Notes: generated by a model from the sequence alone, not told the origin. A stretch of DNA of 64,000 nt from RUG11867 sp964472425 (GCA_964472425.1 CAYYLF010000001.1:1-64000), one strand, 5' to 3'. Numbered from the stretch's first letter, positions 40,757 through 49,932 are shown. Numbers and translations are program-made.

Positions 40757-41287
40757 ATGAGTATGAAGAAAATTTTATTTGTGGATATCGATGGAGTTTT
40801 CAACAGCAGACAGACTCTCATAAAAAATAATGCCGATAGATTGTTTTATGGAAGGTTGTCTAAGTTGAGTACGGAGTTATTGGTGAAATGGCATCTCTCT
40901 TATATGGATTTTGAGAAAATCGCGTTGATGAAGCGAATATGTGAGCTTACCGGGGCCGAACTCGTCATCATATCAGCGTGGAAGGATTTGGATGAATGGA
41001 GTCTAATCGAGGGTGAACTAATAAGGATAGGATTGCCCATCGTCGGAGTGACGAGCAGTGAGCATAGCCGCGGGGTCGGCATTCTCGATTACGTCGTAAA
41101 GAACGACGTAGAAAATTACTTCGTTTTAGATGACGATTATTTTCCCGATTACGATTCGACAATAGGTGACCACTTGATAAAGTGCGATTATTACAACGAT
41201 GGATTGTCTGAGGAATTGGCCGAAGAAGTTATAAAAATGTTTTTAAATTTGGATGAAAAAAGAAAGATACTCGAACACAAAGTTTGA
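40757..41287 (+). CDS. HAD-like phosphatase-fold protein
   Basis: About 176 residues from ATG 40757 (or 40763); AAGG precedes by six bases. ILFVDIDGVFNSR is HAD motif I (nucleophile Asp), AELVIISAWKD resembles motif II, and YFVLDDDYFPDYDS resembles motif IV. The pattern fits the HAD family found in Swiss-army-knife RNA-repair proteins, which often carry a short HAD domain alone. Substrate unknown. It follows noc by 45 bases but probably is not functionally linked; it is closed by the strong hairpin at 41263. Confidence 0.7.
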   Translation: MSMKKILFVDIDGVFNSRQTLIKNNADRLFYGRLSKLSTELLVKWHLSYMDFEKIALMKRICELTGAELVIISAWKDLDEWSLIEGELIRIGLPIVGVTSSEHSRGVGILDYVVKNDVENYFVLDDDYFPDYDSTIGDHLIKCDYYNDGLSEELAEEVIKMFLNLDEKRKILEHKV

Positions 41288-41303
41288 TTGTTCGAGTATC
41301 TTT
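41263..41303. terminator. Bidirectional terminator, 15-bp perfect stem
   Basis: AAAGATACTCGAACA (41263-41277) and TGTTCGAGTATCTTT (41289-41303) pair perfectly. The stop codon of the HAD gene lies in the loop. Confidence 0.8.
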
Positions 41304-41346
41304 AGACAAGTTAGCCTCAGTTTAGATAAAGTAATACTTATGTCGA

Positions 41347-42112
41347 TTAAGCAATCAGTATAGTGTTTTTTAATTTATTGAGCCGTTCTAATGAAATGCC
41401 TGTGATGCCCATGATATCTTCTAAAGTGTACTTCTTTTGAAGCATCTTTTGGGCATCTTCTTCTTTGACAGTAGCAAGACCTTGTTCGATTCCTTGTTCC
41501 AGCCCTTGTTCCAGCCCTTTTTCGAGACGGTTGTACTTCTTTTCGATGTTCGGCAAGTATACATCTATGAAGATTATCTTGACTCTCATTCGTTTGCCGT
41601 CCGAGGCGTATGAAATTTTAATCGTATCCGTCTCACCTTTGAAGACGAAGTTGTTCATGTTCAGTTGAAAGACCGGCACATATATCGTTTCGACTTCTTC
41701 TTGCAAGTCTTTGGAACTTGCAAACTCAGAGTACAGTTTGTTAACGTATTCGACATTTCTCTCTAGAGTGTTCGTGTTGTTCATCTCGAACGAGAGAAGA
41801 ATGTTACCGAAGCGAGCGACAAAATCACCAGTGCGTTCACGAGATGTGAGTTTTTCTTTGCTGAAGACATTCTTGTAGAGCTGCATTTCTCTTTTAAGTT
41901 GTTCGAAGCTCACGTTTAGAAACTTCGAAAAGAGGTAGCAAGCGAATTCTCACGTCTTCTCAGTTTGAAACATCATCTTGAACGGTCCATCGGCTAGAGT
42001 GTTCACCATTTTACAGTTTTCTTCTAGTCTTATGCTACTCTTGTAGATAGGTGTACGGTCGAGAGATGTACTCTTGAGTAGGTACACCCAAAATCAATTT
42101 TTCGAAATTCAT
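41347..42112 (-). pseudogene. PD-(D/E)XK transposase/Rpn-type nuclease, decayed copy
   Basis: ATG 42112 after AGGAGG begins MNFEKLILGVPTQEYIS but stops after 25 codons. A shifted frame continues SSIRLEENCKMVNTLADGPF, then meets an in-frame TGA in TEKT-stop-EFACYLFSKFLNVSFEQL, after which the frame is open to 41347. The tail has the family's Glu-Gln-Gly repeat (GLEQGLEQGIEQGL) and the closing YTLEDIMGITGISLERLNKL. These are hallmarks of Rpn/PD-(D/E)XK transposase-like proteins. It has at least one frameshift, one nonsense codon and probably an internal deletion. It lies against the main gene direction with a degraded flank. Confidence 0.75.
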
Positions 42113-42142
42113 TAGCCTCCTTTCTAGTTCACGAAAGTAGAG

Positions 42143-42180
42143 GTAAAGTATTTCCTAATCAAGATTATAAAATACTTTAC
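42143..42180. repeat. Inverted repeat in the 42113-42533 gap
   Basis: GTAAAGTATTT and AAATACTTTAC (11-bp perfect stem, 16-base loop) are flanked by outer GTTCAC (42128) and GTGAAC (42186). This could be an element end or a structured leader of the decayed nuclease gene. The rest of the 42.2-42.4 kb stretch shows no gene. Confidence 0.45.
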
Positions 42181-42412
42181 TTCACAAGTGAACGATTTTG
42201 TTCAAATTTTTTTGACAAAAGATTGTCAATGCGAGCCAACTTTATGAGTGGCGTCAAATAAAACGGGGCAAATGTCAAAAAAATAGAACATTGGTTCGTT
42301 TATTGCAGAAACTCCATTTTTGCTGAAACCCAGATGTAGAAAGAGTTTAAGGTCGAAAATGGGGTCAAAAAGCTGCAAAAATTAAAAATTGGCAAAAAGA
42401 GAGGTTTTCAGT

Positions 42413-42466
42413 GAATATTTGTATATTGAATTATAGAATATTTGAGTGTTCTATAAAGGAATATTT
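42413..42466. repeat. Three GAATATTT direct repeats at 23-bp spacing
   Basis: GAATATTT occurs at 42413, 42436 and 42459, 23 bases apart, two helical turns, just before a broken XRE regulator. Regular spacing suggests operator iterons of that regulator. Confidence 0.5.
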
Positions 42467-42533
42467 AGTTGTGGAACAAATTTCGTATAAGTGTAGAAAA
42501 AAAGATTGAACAAAAAAATAGCAAAACCTTTGC

Positions 42534-42770
42534 ATGTTTGCGAACTTTAAATATATAAAAGGTGTCGCGGAGCCTTCTCGAGCAAAGTTGTCTTTGATTG
42601 CTGATGCTTTGAATGTGAACGAATCTTGGTTGTTGGGGTACGATGCCGAGAACGGTTCTTCGGTTGTCAGTTTGGAACAATATAAATCACTCTTATATAA
42701 AGATAAAAATCTTACGGATGATGAGATAAAGTACATATTCGATTATTTGAGAGAAAAGCACGGAAAATGA
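42534..42770 (+). pseudogene. XRE-family regulator, N-terminally broken
   Basis: The open frame reads FKYIKGVAEPSRAKLSLIAD, then ALNVNESWLLGYDAENG, the second half of an XRE helix-turn-helix and its linker, and ends KYIFDYLREKHGK. The expected first helices are not in this frame; a preceding frame (SYKCRKKIEQKNSKTFACLR, from about 42480) looks like the missing N-terminus, which implies a frameshift and deletion near 42530. No ribosome site precedes 42534. It is probably dead. Confidence 0.6.
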
Positions 42771-42849
42771 ACTTTCCCTCGAAAAATGCAAATAGTTAGT
42801 GAGTAGATTCCGAAAATACGGACATATTTAGGTATATTTACAAGCATTG

Positions 42850-42879
42850 AAAAAAAACTCAAGCAGAGTTTATTTTGAG
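42850..42879 (-). terminator. Terminator of the penicillin-binding protein gene
   Basis: Minus-strand CTCAA and TTGAG form a short stem followed by T8; the stop codon lies within the loop. Moderate strength. Confidence 0.6.
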
Positions 42880-44807
42880 ACGTCCAAATAGATTTGTGGT
42901 TCGGTCCCTTTGACGAAGTAGAACATGGTACTTCGTCCTTTTTTTCCGTATTCGCCAGTCACGGGGTTGAGCGGGATGCCGATGACGTTTTTCGGAGTTT
43001 CATACCAAGAGGCCGGGGTGTCTTTGAGAGTTGTTTCCATCGTGTCGGCCCAGATATTTTTGACGACGGTTGCATAACCTTCGACGGCAAGGCCATTGTC
43101 TTTGCCGGTCCAAATCATCAAAAGGGCGTCGGGGTTGTAACCGACTATCCAGTTGTCGGAGTCGGTCGTACCCGTTTTGATGGCGTAGTCTCTAGATAGA
43201 CGGCCACGCATGTTGATGACGGTAGGAGTGTTGAATTCGATGAAGTCCGGATTGTAGGTGTTCGTGAGCATTTGGTTTAAGATGTAAACGTAGTTGTAGT
43301 TGAGGATAAGTTCGTCCGCGTTTTTCCGTTCGTAGATGAGGTTTCCATTCATGTCTTCGACTCGTCTTATCATGTGGATGTCGCGAGAGTAGCCTCCACT
43401 CGCAAGGGTGGTATATGCTTCGGCAAAGTCGAGCATGCCGAGTTCGATGGTGCCCAGTGGAAGCGACGGAATGGCCGGAAGGTCCTGTTTAAGACCGATG
43501 GTTTTCATGGTGTTCGGTAGAACATCTTCTCCTAAAAAGATATGGGTTTTGACCGCGTATACGTTGTCGGAGTAGGATAGAGCCGCGGCCATCGTGATAT
43601 TTTTGTTGCCGTAGAGATTGTTGAAGTTGGCAGGACTGTAGGTGGTGTTGTTCGCGAGGTTGAAGGTCGTGGCTTCGCTTCGGAAGGTGGAGGACATCGT
43701 AAGACCATTGGCAAGTGCTGAATAGTAGAGAAACGGTTTCATAGTCGAGCCGACTTGTCTTTTGGATTGGGTGGCTCGATTGAATTGACTCGTACTGTAG
43801 TTGCGGCCTCCGACGAGAGCTTTTAGAGCTCCGGTTTTGGGGTCTATATAGACGGAAGCTATTTGGGTGTCGTCGTCTAGCATGTTTTCTTTCATCGCAT
43901 TTTCGAGAGTGGTTTGGGTTTGAAGGTCGAGGGTCGTATAGATTTTGAGGCCGCCCGATTCGATTATGGATGAGGGAATGTTAGATAAAGATGTGAGTTC
44001 GGCGAGTACGGCGTCTTGGTAGTACATGAGGGTGGAGAGGTTGTTCTTGTCGCGTTTGCCGTATATTTCGATAGGTTTTTGGAAGAGATTTTGTCTTTCT
44101 TCTTCGGTGATGTAGCCGTTGGTGACCATGGTGTCGGCGACCAGTTTGGCTCGACTAATCGAAAGGTCGTAGTCCGAGACGGGGTTGTAGTAACCTGGGC
44201 TTTTGGGAATGGCCGCGAGAATGCAGGCTTCTTCCAAAGTGAGGTTGCTCGCCGATTTGTCGAAGTAGTATAGCGAGGCATCTTGGATTCCATAGTTACC
44301 TTGACCGAAGTTGATGGTGTTCAAATAGCCTTCGAGTATCTCTTCTTTGGAGTAATGGACTTCCAGTTCGAGGGTGAGAAGGGCTTCTTCTATTTTACGA
44401 GCCCAAGTTTTCTCGAAAGTGAGGTACATATTTTTGACGTATTGCATACTGATGGTCGAGGCACCTTCTTGTCTAGAGTGGGTTCTTATGTTGTTGAGCA
44501 TGGCTTTGGCGATTCGAAGGTAATCGAAACCTTGGTGTTTGTAGAAGTTTTTGTCTTCGATGGAGACTATAGCATTTTTGAGGTTTTGTGAGATGTCGTC
44601 GTATCCTACCCACTCCGAAGACGACGAACCTTGGTAGACCAGTTCGTTGTTTTCATCATATATATAGAATTTGCCGTTCGTCTTGATGGCTATCTTGGGC
44701 GAGAGGAAGGCATAAAGGTAGAGGCCTCCTAAGGTGAGGATGCCCGTGATTACGAGAATGACGAATACTTTGGCGGTCGTTTTTAGAAATTTTTTGATAA
44801 TAAACAC
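42870..44807 (-). CDS. Class A penicillin-binding protein (transglycosylase/transpeptidase)
   Basis: The 645-residue protein has one N-terminal membrane helix (about 12-34), a GT51 glycosyltransferase with EDKNFYKH (catalytic Glu84) and EGASTISMQYVKN, and a transpeptidase with STMKP near 354, SYSDN near 412 and KTGT near 543. It polymerises and crosslinks peptidoglycan outside the membrane. Length is at the short end for class A, resembling PBP2D/PbpG of Bacillus rather than PBP1. The GTG start at 44807 follows TTAGGAGA closely, and no ATG is available. It is divergent from the DUF1934 gene, the relation that pbpG has to the ywiB/argS neighbourhood in some Bacilli. Confidence 0.93.
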   Translation of the reverse strand: MFIIKKFLKTTAKVFVILVITGILTLGGLYLYAFLSPKIAIKTNGKFYIYDENNELVYQGSSSSEWVGYDDISQNLKNAIVSIEDKNFYKHQGFDYLRIAKAMLNNIRTHSRQEGASTISMQYVKNMYLTFEKTWARKIEEALLTLELEVHYSKEEILEGYLNTINFGQGNYGIQDASLYYFDKSASNLTLEEACILAAIPKSPGYYNPVSDYDLSISRAKLVADTMVTNGYITEEERQNLFQKPIEIYGKRDKNNLSTLMYYQDAVLAELTSLSNIPSSIIESGGLKIYTTLDLQTQTTLENAMKENMLDDDTQIASVYIDPKTGALKALVGGRNYSTSQFNRATQSKRQVGSTMKPFLYYSALANGLTMSSTFRSEATTFNLANNTTYSPANFNNLYGNKNITMAAALSYSDNVYAVKTHIFLGEDVLPNTMKTIGLKQDLPAIPSLPLGTIELGMLDFAEAYTTLASGGYSRDIHMIRRVEDMNGNLIYERKNADELILNYNYVYILNQMLTNTYNPDFIEFNTPTVINMRGRLSRDYAIKTGTTDSDNWIVGYNPDALLMIWTGKDNGLAVEGYATVVKNIWADTMETTLKDTPASWYETPKNVIGIPLNPVTGEYGKKGRSTMFYFVKGTEPQIYLDVSK

Positions 44808-44861
44808 TCTCCTAACTGTCTTTAGTATGCTATAATAGGGGCAGTTTTATGAGGTGATTTT

Positions 44862-45206
44862 ATGAAAAAGTTACATTTTGTGTTCATGAACGGTGTGGAA
44901 AAGTCTTTCGATTTCCACAGTTCGTATACGGAGAAAGATGGGTTCGTGTGTTTTTCTTACGAAGGTGTCGATTATAAGGTGAAGCTCGATGGCGGAGTCG
45001 AATTTCAGAGAACGACGGCAGGGGAGAGATTCGTTTTGCGTGGGGATAAGACGAGCGACGTGACTCTTCTAGACTTGGATAAGACTTTCGAGATTGGCGT
45101 GACGTCTTTCGAGTACGTAGAGAGGGGAGACGAACACGTCATAAAGTACGAGTTGGAGAGCGACTTGGGAAGCGAGAAGACCATTATTTTAACTTTCGAC
45201 GTTTAA
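44862..45206 (+). CDS. DUF1934 (YwiB-like) beta-barrel protein
   Basis: The 114-residue product begins MKKLHFVFMNGVEKSFDFHS and shows alternating beta strands (FVCFSYEGVDYKVKL, VEFQRTT, FEIGVTSFEYVE) of a calycin-like barrel, the pattern of DUF1934/YwiB. TATAAT at 44831-44836 and GAGGTGATTTT precede it. YwiB neighbours argS and rpoE in Bacilli, and rpoE follows here, although argS is missing. Function unknown. Confidence 0.7.
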   Translation: MKKLHFVFMNGVEKSFDFHSSYTEKDGFVCFSYEGVDYKVKLDGGVEFQRTTAGERFVLRGDKTSDVTLLDLDKTFEIGVTSFEYVERGDEHVIKYELESDLGSEKTIILTFDV

Positions 45207-45318
45207 GATATTGACATAGAAGTGATTATATGTAATAATTTGGTACGAGTTATTTTGATGTACATATCAAATGTGACAAAGTAGCATATAATAGTAGGCG
45301 AGAAAGAGGAATGGCATT

Positions 45319-45753
45319 ATGAAGAAAATTAATTTGAGTCTAGAAGAAGCGGAGTTGATGAATTATAACGACATCGCTCACATTATTCTCGAAGAAAATG
45401 GCAAAAAGATGAAGATAAATACGTTGTTCGCAGAGGTCGGAAAGATTCTCGAGATGGAGGAAGATGAGTATGCTTCTTATATCGCAGATTTCTTCCAATT
45501 GTTAAGTACGGACAAGAGATTCATCATGCTCGAGGACGGTTATTGGGATTTGAGAATCAAACACAATAAAGGTATGGAAACTTTCGACGACGAGGATGAC
45601 GACGAGGACATCATTTTGGAAGAGGAAGAAATGTCCGGTGAGGATGACATCTTCGATGAGGACGATGTCAAGTCTGAGGATGACGACGTGGACGACGACG
45701 ATTTGTCAGATTTGGTGATAGTCGACGATTTAGACGACGAGTCAAATATGTAA
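45319..45753 (+). CDS. rpoE: RNA polymerase delta subunit RpoE
   Basis: The 144-residue product has an N-terminal HARE-HTH domain (YNDIAHIILEENGKKMKINT, then YASYIADFFQLLSTDKRFIM, EDGYWDLR) and a C-terminal half almost entirely Asp/Glu (SEDDDVDDDDLSDLVIVDDL). Delta displaces RNA from polymerase and aids recycling. It is a hallmark of Bacilli. Two possible promoters (TTGACA near 45212; TATAAT near 45286) lie in the 112-base gap. Confidence 0.92.
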   Translation: MKKINLSLEEAELMNYNDIAHIILEENGKKMKINTLFAEVGKILEMEEDEYASYIADFFQLLSTDKRFIMLEDGYWDLRIKHNKGMETFDDEDDDEDIILEEEEMSGEDDIFDEDDVKSEDDDVDDDDLSDLVIVDDLDDESNM

Positions 45754-45771
45754 GAAAGGATGAGACGAACG

Positions 45772-46830
45772 ATGGATGAAAGGCTTAAAATAATCAAAGA
45801 GAAGTATGTCGAGTTGGAACGCGAGCTTGCCAACCCGGATGTTTTAAGTGACTTTCAGAAATTGAAGAGTCTTTCTAAACAGAAGAGCGACTTGGAAGAG
45901 ACGGTCGACAAGTACGATGAGTACAAGAAGTGTTCGGACGACTTGGAAGAACTATATAAGATGAAGAACGACCCCGAGATGGCCGAGATGATTAAAGATG
46001 AAATAGAGGCTTTGGAAAAGAAGAAGGAGTCTTGCACTCGCGAGTTGGAAATTTTGTTGATTCCGAAGGACGAGAATGACGGGAAGAACATCATCATGGA
46101 GATACGCGGGGCGGCCGGCGGAGATGAAGCGAATATCTTCGCAGGAGACTTGTTCCGGATGTATTCGTATTATGCCGACAAGCAGGGATGGAAAATCGAA
46201 GTTATCCATGCGGTCGAAGGAGCGAGTGGCGGTTATTCTCAGATGGAATGTATGATAAAGGGAGAAGGAGTCTATTCGAAATTGAAGTACGAGAGTGGTT
46301 CTCACCGAGTACAGAGGATTCCGTCGACCGAGACGCAGGGACGGGTACACACTTCGACGGCGACCGTGCTCGTCATGCCGGAGGTCGAAGAAGCGTCTAT
46401 AGAAATAAACGAGGCAGATATAAAGATGGATGTGTATCATTCGAGTGGTGCTGGAGGTCAGTCGGTCAATACGTCCAATTCGGCCGTTCGTTTGACGCAC
46501 ATTCCGACAGGGGCTGTGGTTACTTGCCAGACGGAGAGAAGTCAGGTTCAGAATAGAGAGCAGGCCATGCGCCTTTTGAAAATAAAAATTCAAGATGAGA
46601 TTACGCGCAAGCAAGAGGCTGAGATGGGCCGCGAACGCAAGAGCAAGATTGGAACGGGCGATAGGTCCGAGAAAATCAGGACTTACAATTATCCTCAAAA
46701 TCGCGTGACGGATCATCGCATCAATTTTTCGGTCATGGATTTGGATGCCGTCATGGATGGCAAGTTGGACCAAATCATCGAAGCTCTCATCACCGAGGAC
46801 CAGAGATTGAAATTGGAAGGTCAGAAGTGA
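45772..46830 (+). CDS. prfA: Peptide chain release factor 1
   Basis: The 352-residue RF1 has the GGQ catalytic segment HSSGAGGQSVNTSNSAVRLT, and the TDHRINFSVMDL end of the superdomain. It decodes UAA/UAG. Start ATG 45772 follows AAAGGATGAG. The prmC start overlaps its stop by four bases, which fits prmC being the methyltransferase of this GGQ glutamine. Confidence 0.97.
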   Translation: MDERLKIIKEKYVELERELANPDVLSDFQKLKSLSKQKSDLEETVDKYDEYKKCSDDLEELYKMKNDPEMAEMIKDEIEALEKKKESCTRELEILLIPKDENDGKNIIMEIRGAAGGDEANIFAGDLFRMYSYYADKQGWKIEVIHAVEGASGGYSQMECMIKGEGVYSKLKYESGSHRVQRIPSTETQGRVHTSTATVLVMPEVEEASIEINEADIKMDVYHSSGAGGQSVNTSNSAVRLTHIPTGAVVTCQTERSQVQNREQAMRLLKIKIQDEITRKQEAEMGRERKSKIGTGDRSEKIRTYNYPQNRVTDHRINFSVMDLDAVMDGKLDQIIEALITEDQRLKLEGQK

Positions 46831-47579
46831 AAAAGTTTAACGAAGAAAAGATGACTATGCTCGATTATAATCTTTTGAAGGAACGGTATTCCGAAAGTGA
46901 ACTCGAGCAGGTTTTAGCTAAAATCGACGAGGATTATCCGGTGCAATATGCGATAGGAAACGTCGACTTTTTAGGTTGCGAGATAGATGTCGACGAGAGA
47001 GTTTTGATTCCGAGGTTCGAGACGGAGTTGTTGGTACAAGAGTTAATCGACTACATGAGTAAATACGGTTTCGAGAAGGTGAGAATAGTCGATGCGTGCA
47101 CGGGAAGTGGATGTATCGCCATCGCTTTGGCTAAGCATTTTGAGAATGCAGAAGTATGGGGAATCGATAAGAGCGAAGATGCTCTCGATGTCGCTCGAGC
47201 GAATGCGGCGAAAAACGGAGTCGAGATAACGTTCTTGAACGAGGATGTGCTCGAAGGCATAAAATTTCCTTGTAAGTGCGACGTGTTGGTTTCAAACCCG
47301 CCTTACGTTCGGAGGGACGAGAAGGTGAGTGCAAATACGAGATTCGAACCATCGATGGCTTTGTATCCGGTTGGGGATGAGCTAATCTTTTATAGGCGGA
47401 TTTTGGAAGACGCTTCCGATAAACTTGTGGCTCGGAGTATAATCGCTTTCGAAATAGGAAGCGAGCAAGGATTACGAGTTTGCGAATTGGTCCGAAAGTT
47501 TTTTCCGGATGCAGATGTTCGGCTCGAACAGGATTATGCCGGACTTGACAGATTCGTTTTCGTTTTCAATAGAATTTGA
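46827..47579 (+). CDS. prmC: Release-factor glutamine methyltransferase PrmC
   Basis: The 250-residue SAM enzyme has the motif VDACTGSGCIAIALAKHF and the catalytic NPPYVRRDE. It methylates the GGQ glutamine of RF1 and RF2. The GTG start at 46827 overlaps the prfA stop (GTGA) with GGAAGG upstream. Length is slightly short at the N-terminus (usual 275-290). Confidence 0.95.
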   Translation: MKKFNEEKMTMLDYNLLKERYSESELEQVLAKIDEDYPVQYAIGNVDFLGCEIDVDERVLIPRFETELLVQELIDYMSKYGFEKVRIVDACTGSGCIAIALAKHFENAEVWGIDKSEDALDVARANAAKNGVEITFLNEDVLEGIKFPCKCDVLVSNPPYVRRDEKVSANTRFEPSMALYPVGDELIFYRRILEDASDKLVARSIIAFEIGSEQGLRVCELVRKFFPDADVRLEQDYAGLDRFVFVFNRI

Positions 47580-47628
47580 ATAAGTAATACATATTTTCTC
47601 CATTACTTTAATGTAAGGAGATTTTTAA

Positions 47629-48144
47629 ATGAAACAGTTAGTCATTTTAATCATAATAGCAGTGGGCGTCGTCTTATTGGGTAGAGGTACTGAGTATGTC
47701 GAGATTCCCTCGTCTTCTATAAGAATGAGGGTCATCGCGGCAAGCGATTCGGATGTCGATCAGGCCGAGAAGCGAGTCGTGAAGTCGTTCGTCGAGGAGA
47801 AATTGTACGAGCTCATCGAAGGAGTTGATGACGAAGGCGAAGTCGAAAGGATAATTTCAGAAGCGAAGGACGAAATCGACGAAGAAGTGTCGACGAAGAT
47901 GGAAAAGGCCAATTTGAAGGTGTCTTACAGTTCCAATTTCGGGTACAATTATTTTCCCGAGAAGGAGTTCAAGGGCTTGACGTACAAAGCCGGGAATTAT
48001 AAGTCGTTCGTCGTCACTTTGGGAGAAGGCGAAGGCGAGAATTGGTGGTGCGTGTTGTATCCGCCTTTGTGTCTCATCGATGAGAATAAAAGTGAATATG
48101 AGTATCATTCTTTAATAAAAGACACCATCTTAAAATATAATTAG
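47629..48144 (+). CDS. spoIIR: Stage II sporulation protein R (SpoIIR)
   Basis: The 171-residue product has a hydrophobic N-terminus (LVILIIIAVGVVLLG), then IPSSSIRMRVIAASDSDVDQ, FGYNYFPEKEFKGLTYKAGN and GEGENWWCVLYPPLCLID. These are signatures of SpoIIR, the forespore-secreted signal that triggers SpoIIGA processing of pro-SigmaE. TAAGGAG precedes the ATG. The location right after prmC matches B. subtilis. It is somewhat short but complete, so the spore pathway may be active. Confidence 0.95.
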   Translation: MKQLVILIIIAVGVVLLGRGTEYVEIPSSSIRMRVIAASDSDVDQAEKRVVKSFVEEKLYELIEGVDDEGEVERIISEAKDEIDEEVSTKMEKANLKVSYSSNFGYNYFPEKEFKGLTYKAGNYKSFVVTLGEGEGENWWCVLYPPLCLIDENKSEYEYHSLIKDTILKYN

Positions 48145-48158
48145 ATGGTGATTTTTTT
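48123..48158 (+). terminator. spoIIR terminator overlapping the mntP start
   Basis: CACCATCT (48123-48130) and AGATGGTG (48143-48150) form a perfect 8-bp stem followed by T7. The second arm includes the mntP ATG and a potential GGTGAT ribosome site, so a folded hairpin would mask it. Confidence 0.75.
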
Positions 48159-48696
48159 GAACTACTTTGTCATCGTGGCAATCGCCATTTCGCTTTCGAT
48201 GGATGCCTTTTCTATGGCCATGTCAATCGGGACTTTGAGATTATCTCGCAAAATCAATTTAATGCTTTCCGTATTGGTCGGGGCATTTCATTTCTTCATG
48301 CCCATGCTCGGAACGGCGTGTGGGAACATATTTTTTAGAAGTCTACACGTCGACATGCACATTTTATCGGGAGCAATATTCTTCTATATAGCGACCATGA
48401 TGTTTAAAGATTTCAAGAAGGAAGAAGAGACTTTCAAATTGTCCATCGTCGGGGCTGTGATGTTCGCTTTAGGTGTCAGTCTCGATAGTTTTGGGGTAGG
48501 TTTTGCTCTTCAATTGACGTTGGGAGAATGCATTCGAAGTTTTGCAATTTTCACTTGTTGCAGTGCGACCTTCACTTACGTAGGATTAGAACTAGGAAGA
48601 TTTTTATCTTCTTTAGTCGGAGATTATTCGGTGTTGGTGGGAGCTGTGATTATGGTTTTGCTCGGAATATTCAATTTTTGCCACGTTTTGTTTTAG
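48145..48696 (+). CDS. mntP: Manganese efflux pump MntP
   Basis: The 183-residue membrane protein has about six helices and the family motifs SLSMDAFSMAMSIG and VSLDSFGVGFAL, each with the conserved Asp for manganese. It exports Mn(II). The position after spoIIR matches the Bacillus ywlD locus. The start is uncertain: ATG 48145 has no ribosome site, while TTG 48157 follows GGTGAT. Both overlap the spoIIR hairpin, so most transcripts must pass or avoid it, or a separate promoter exists. Confidence 0.9.
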   Translation: MVIFLNYFVIVAIAISLSMDAFSMAMSIGTLRLSRKINLMLSVLVGAFHFFMPMLGTACGNIFFRSLHVDMHILSGAIFFYIATMMFKDFKKEEETFKLSIVGAVMFALGVSLDSFGVGFALQLTLGECIRSFAIFTCCSATFTYVGLELGRFLSSLVGDYSVLVGAVIMVLLGIFNFCHVLF

Positions 48697-48843
48697 TTGT
48701 CGGTATAGGGATAATTTTTTCACAAAAATTTACGAACTTTTGTCAAATTTTTGGCTCTTTTTTGTGGCTATTCCTCGTTTCGTGTTTTATACTGAATTTA
48801 GATGGTGAAGGTACTCACATGTCTTTCGCGTCGCAGGGCGGTG

Positions 48844-49723
48844 ATGAAGTTGAACAAAGAAAATAAGACAGTCGTACAGGCGAAGTTTTTGCACAATTTC
48901 TTCGTCACTAAACTGTTGAGAGACGAGAGTTTGAAAGATTATCTTCAATTTGATTCTACACAAAGCGACTGGTGTAGCTCTCGAGAAAATAAAGAAGGAC
49001 TTCAGACTTCTCGACATAAAGATAAGCAAGGCTAGTGGCATCAAAGACGAAGAAGTAGACTTGATTGCCAAGTGCGACGAGTATATCTTCAACATAGAGG
49101 CCAATCGTTTGAACAGAAAATACATAATAAAGAAGAATACCTCCTACATTTGCAATCTAATCATGAGACAAACCGAAAACGGAATTAAGACGAATTATCA
49201 GAATATAAAGGGAGTATATCAAGTGTGTTTGAATCTTTATGACCATTTCAGAGTAGGAAAGTTCGTATATAATTCTACTATTATGGAAAAAGACTTACGA
49301 CTTTCTAGAACGGACCTGGCAAACATTACAGATATAGACATAGATAAATTATCTAAAATAGATTATAATACTATCAAAGAGAAGAAAGACTCGCTCGAGT
49401 ACTTGCTGTACATATTCGCGAACAGTAATCACGAAGAATTAGACGAAATATACGAAGGAAGTGAAATTATGAAAAGAGTAAAAGAGAAAGCGTACAACTT
49501 AGAAAAGAATGCCGACAGATACCTGATATACAGTCACGACGACATGATGAAGGCCATCGGTGAAGAAGAAGGAGAAGAAAGAGGCCAAGAAAGAGAAAAA
49601 ATAGCAAGTGCCCGCAAGATGCTCATGAGAAAATTTGAAATAGAAGACATAATGGACATCACTTGACTACCCTTAGAAAAGATAAACGAGATAAAGAAAA
49701 GTATACTCGAATTTCCAGAATAA
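48844..49723 (+). pseudogene. PD-(D/E)XK transposase/Rpn-type nuclease, second decayed copy
   Basis: The first frame starts MKLNKENKTVVQAKFLHNFF and leaves phase near 48955; the second frame carries ALEKIKKDFRLLDIK, ASGIKDEEVDLIAKCDEY and IFNIEANRLNRKYIIKKNTS to a TGA at 49664. Then LPLEKINEIKKSILEFPE continues in frame to TAA at 49723; the TGA replaces the Gly of the usual DITGLPLEKI. The catalytic region (D-E-V-D-L, N-I-E-A-N) resembles the PD-(D/E)XK core with altered residues. It lies between mntP and the glycan locus and has lost at least two features, so it is inactive or nearly so. Confidence 0.75.
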
Positions 49724-49932
49724 AAAAGTCTATGCGTATGTGATGGTGAGAAATTGACTGGTTTAGAGACCGATAAAGGTTGAGAGTGGAATTACAATAA
49801 TGTGTTTGCCATAATTTAGTATCGAAGATACAGAAGTTTTGGGTGGTGGTAGAACCTTTCGTATCTTATTCCAATTTATTTATTCGATAAGACCGATGTA
49901 TCGCTTTTATTTTTGCTCGATATGCGAATTGC

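Noticed and set aside
41347..49723. TGA read as tryptophan (code 4), because one decayed nuclease has TGA at a likely Trp codon
   Set aside because: mnmE, ricT and others end at TGA, and Trp is TGG in intact genes; the second copy has TGA at a Gly position.
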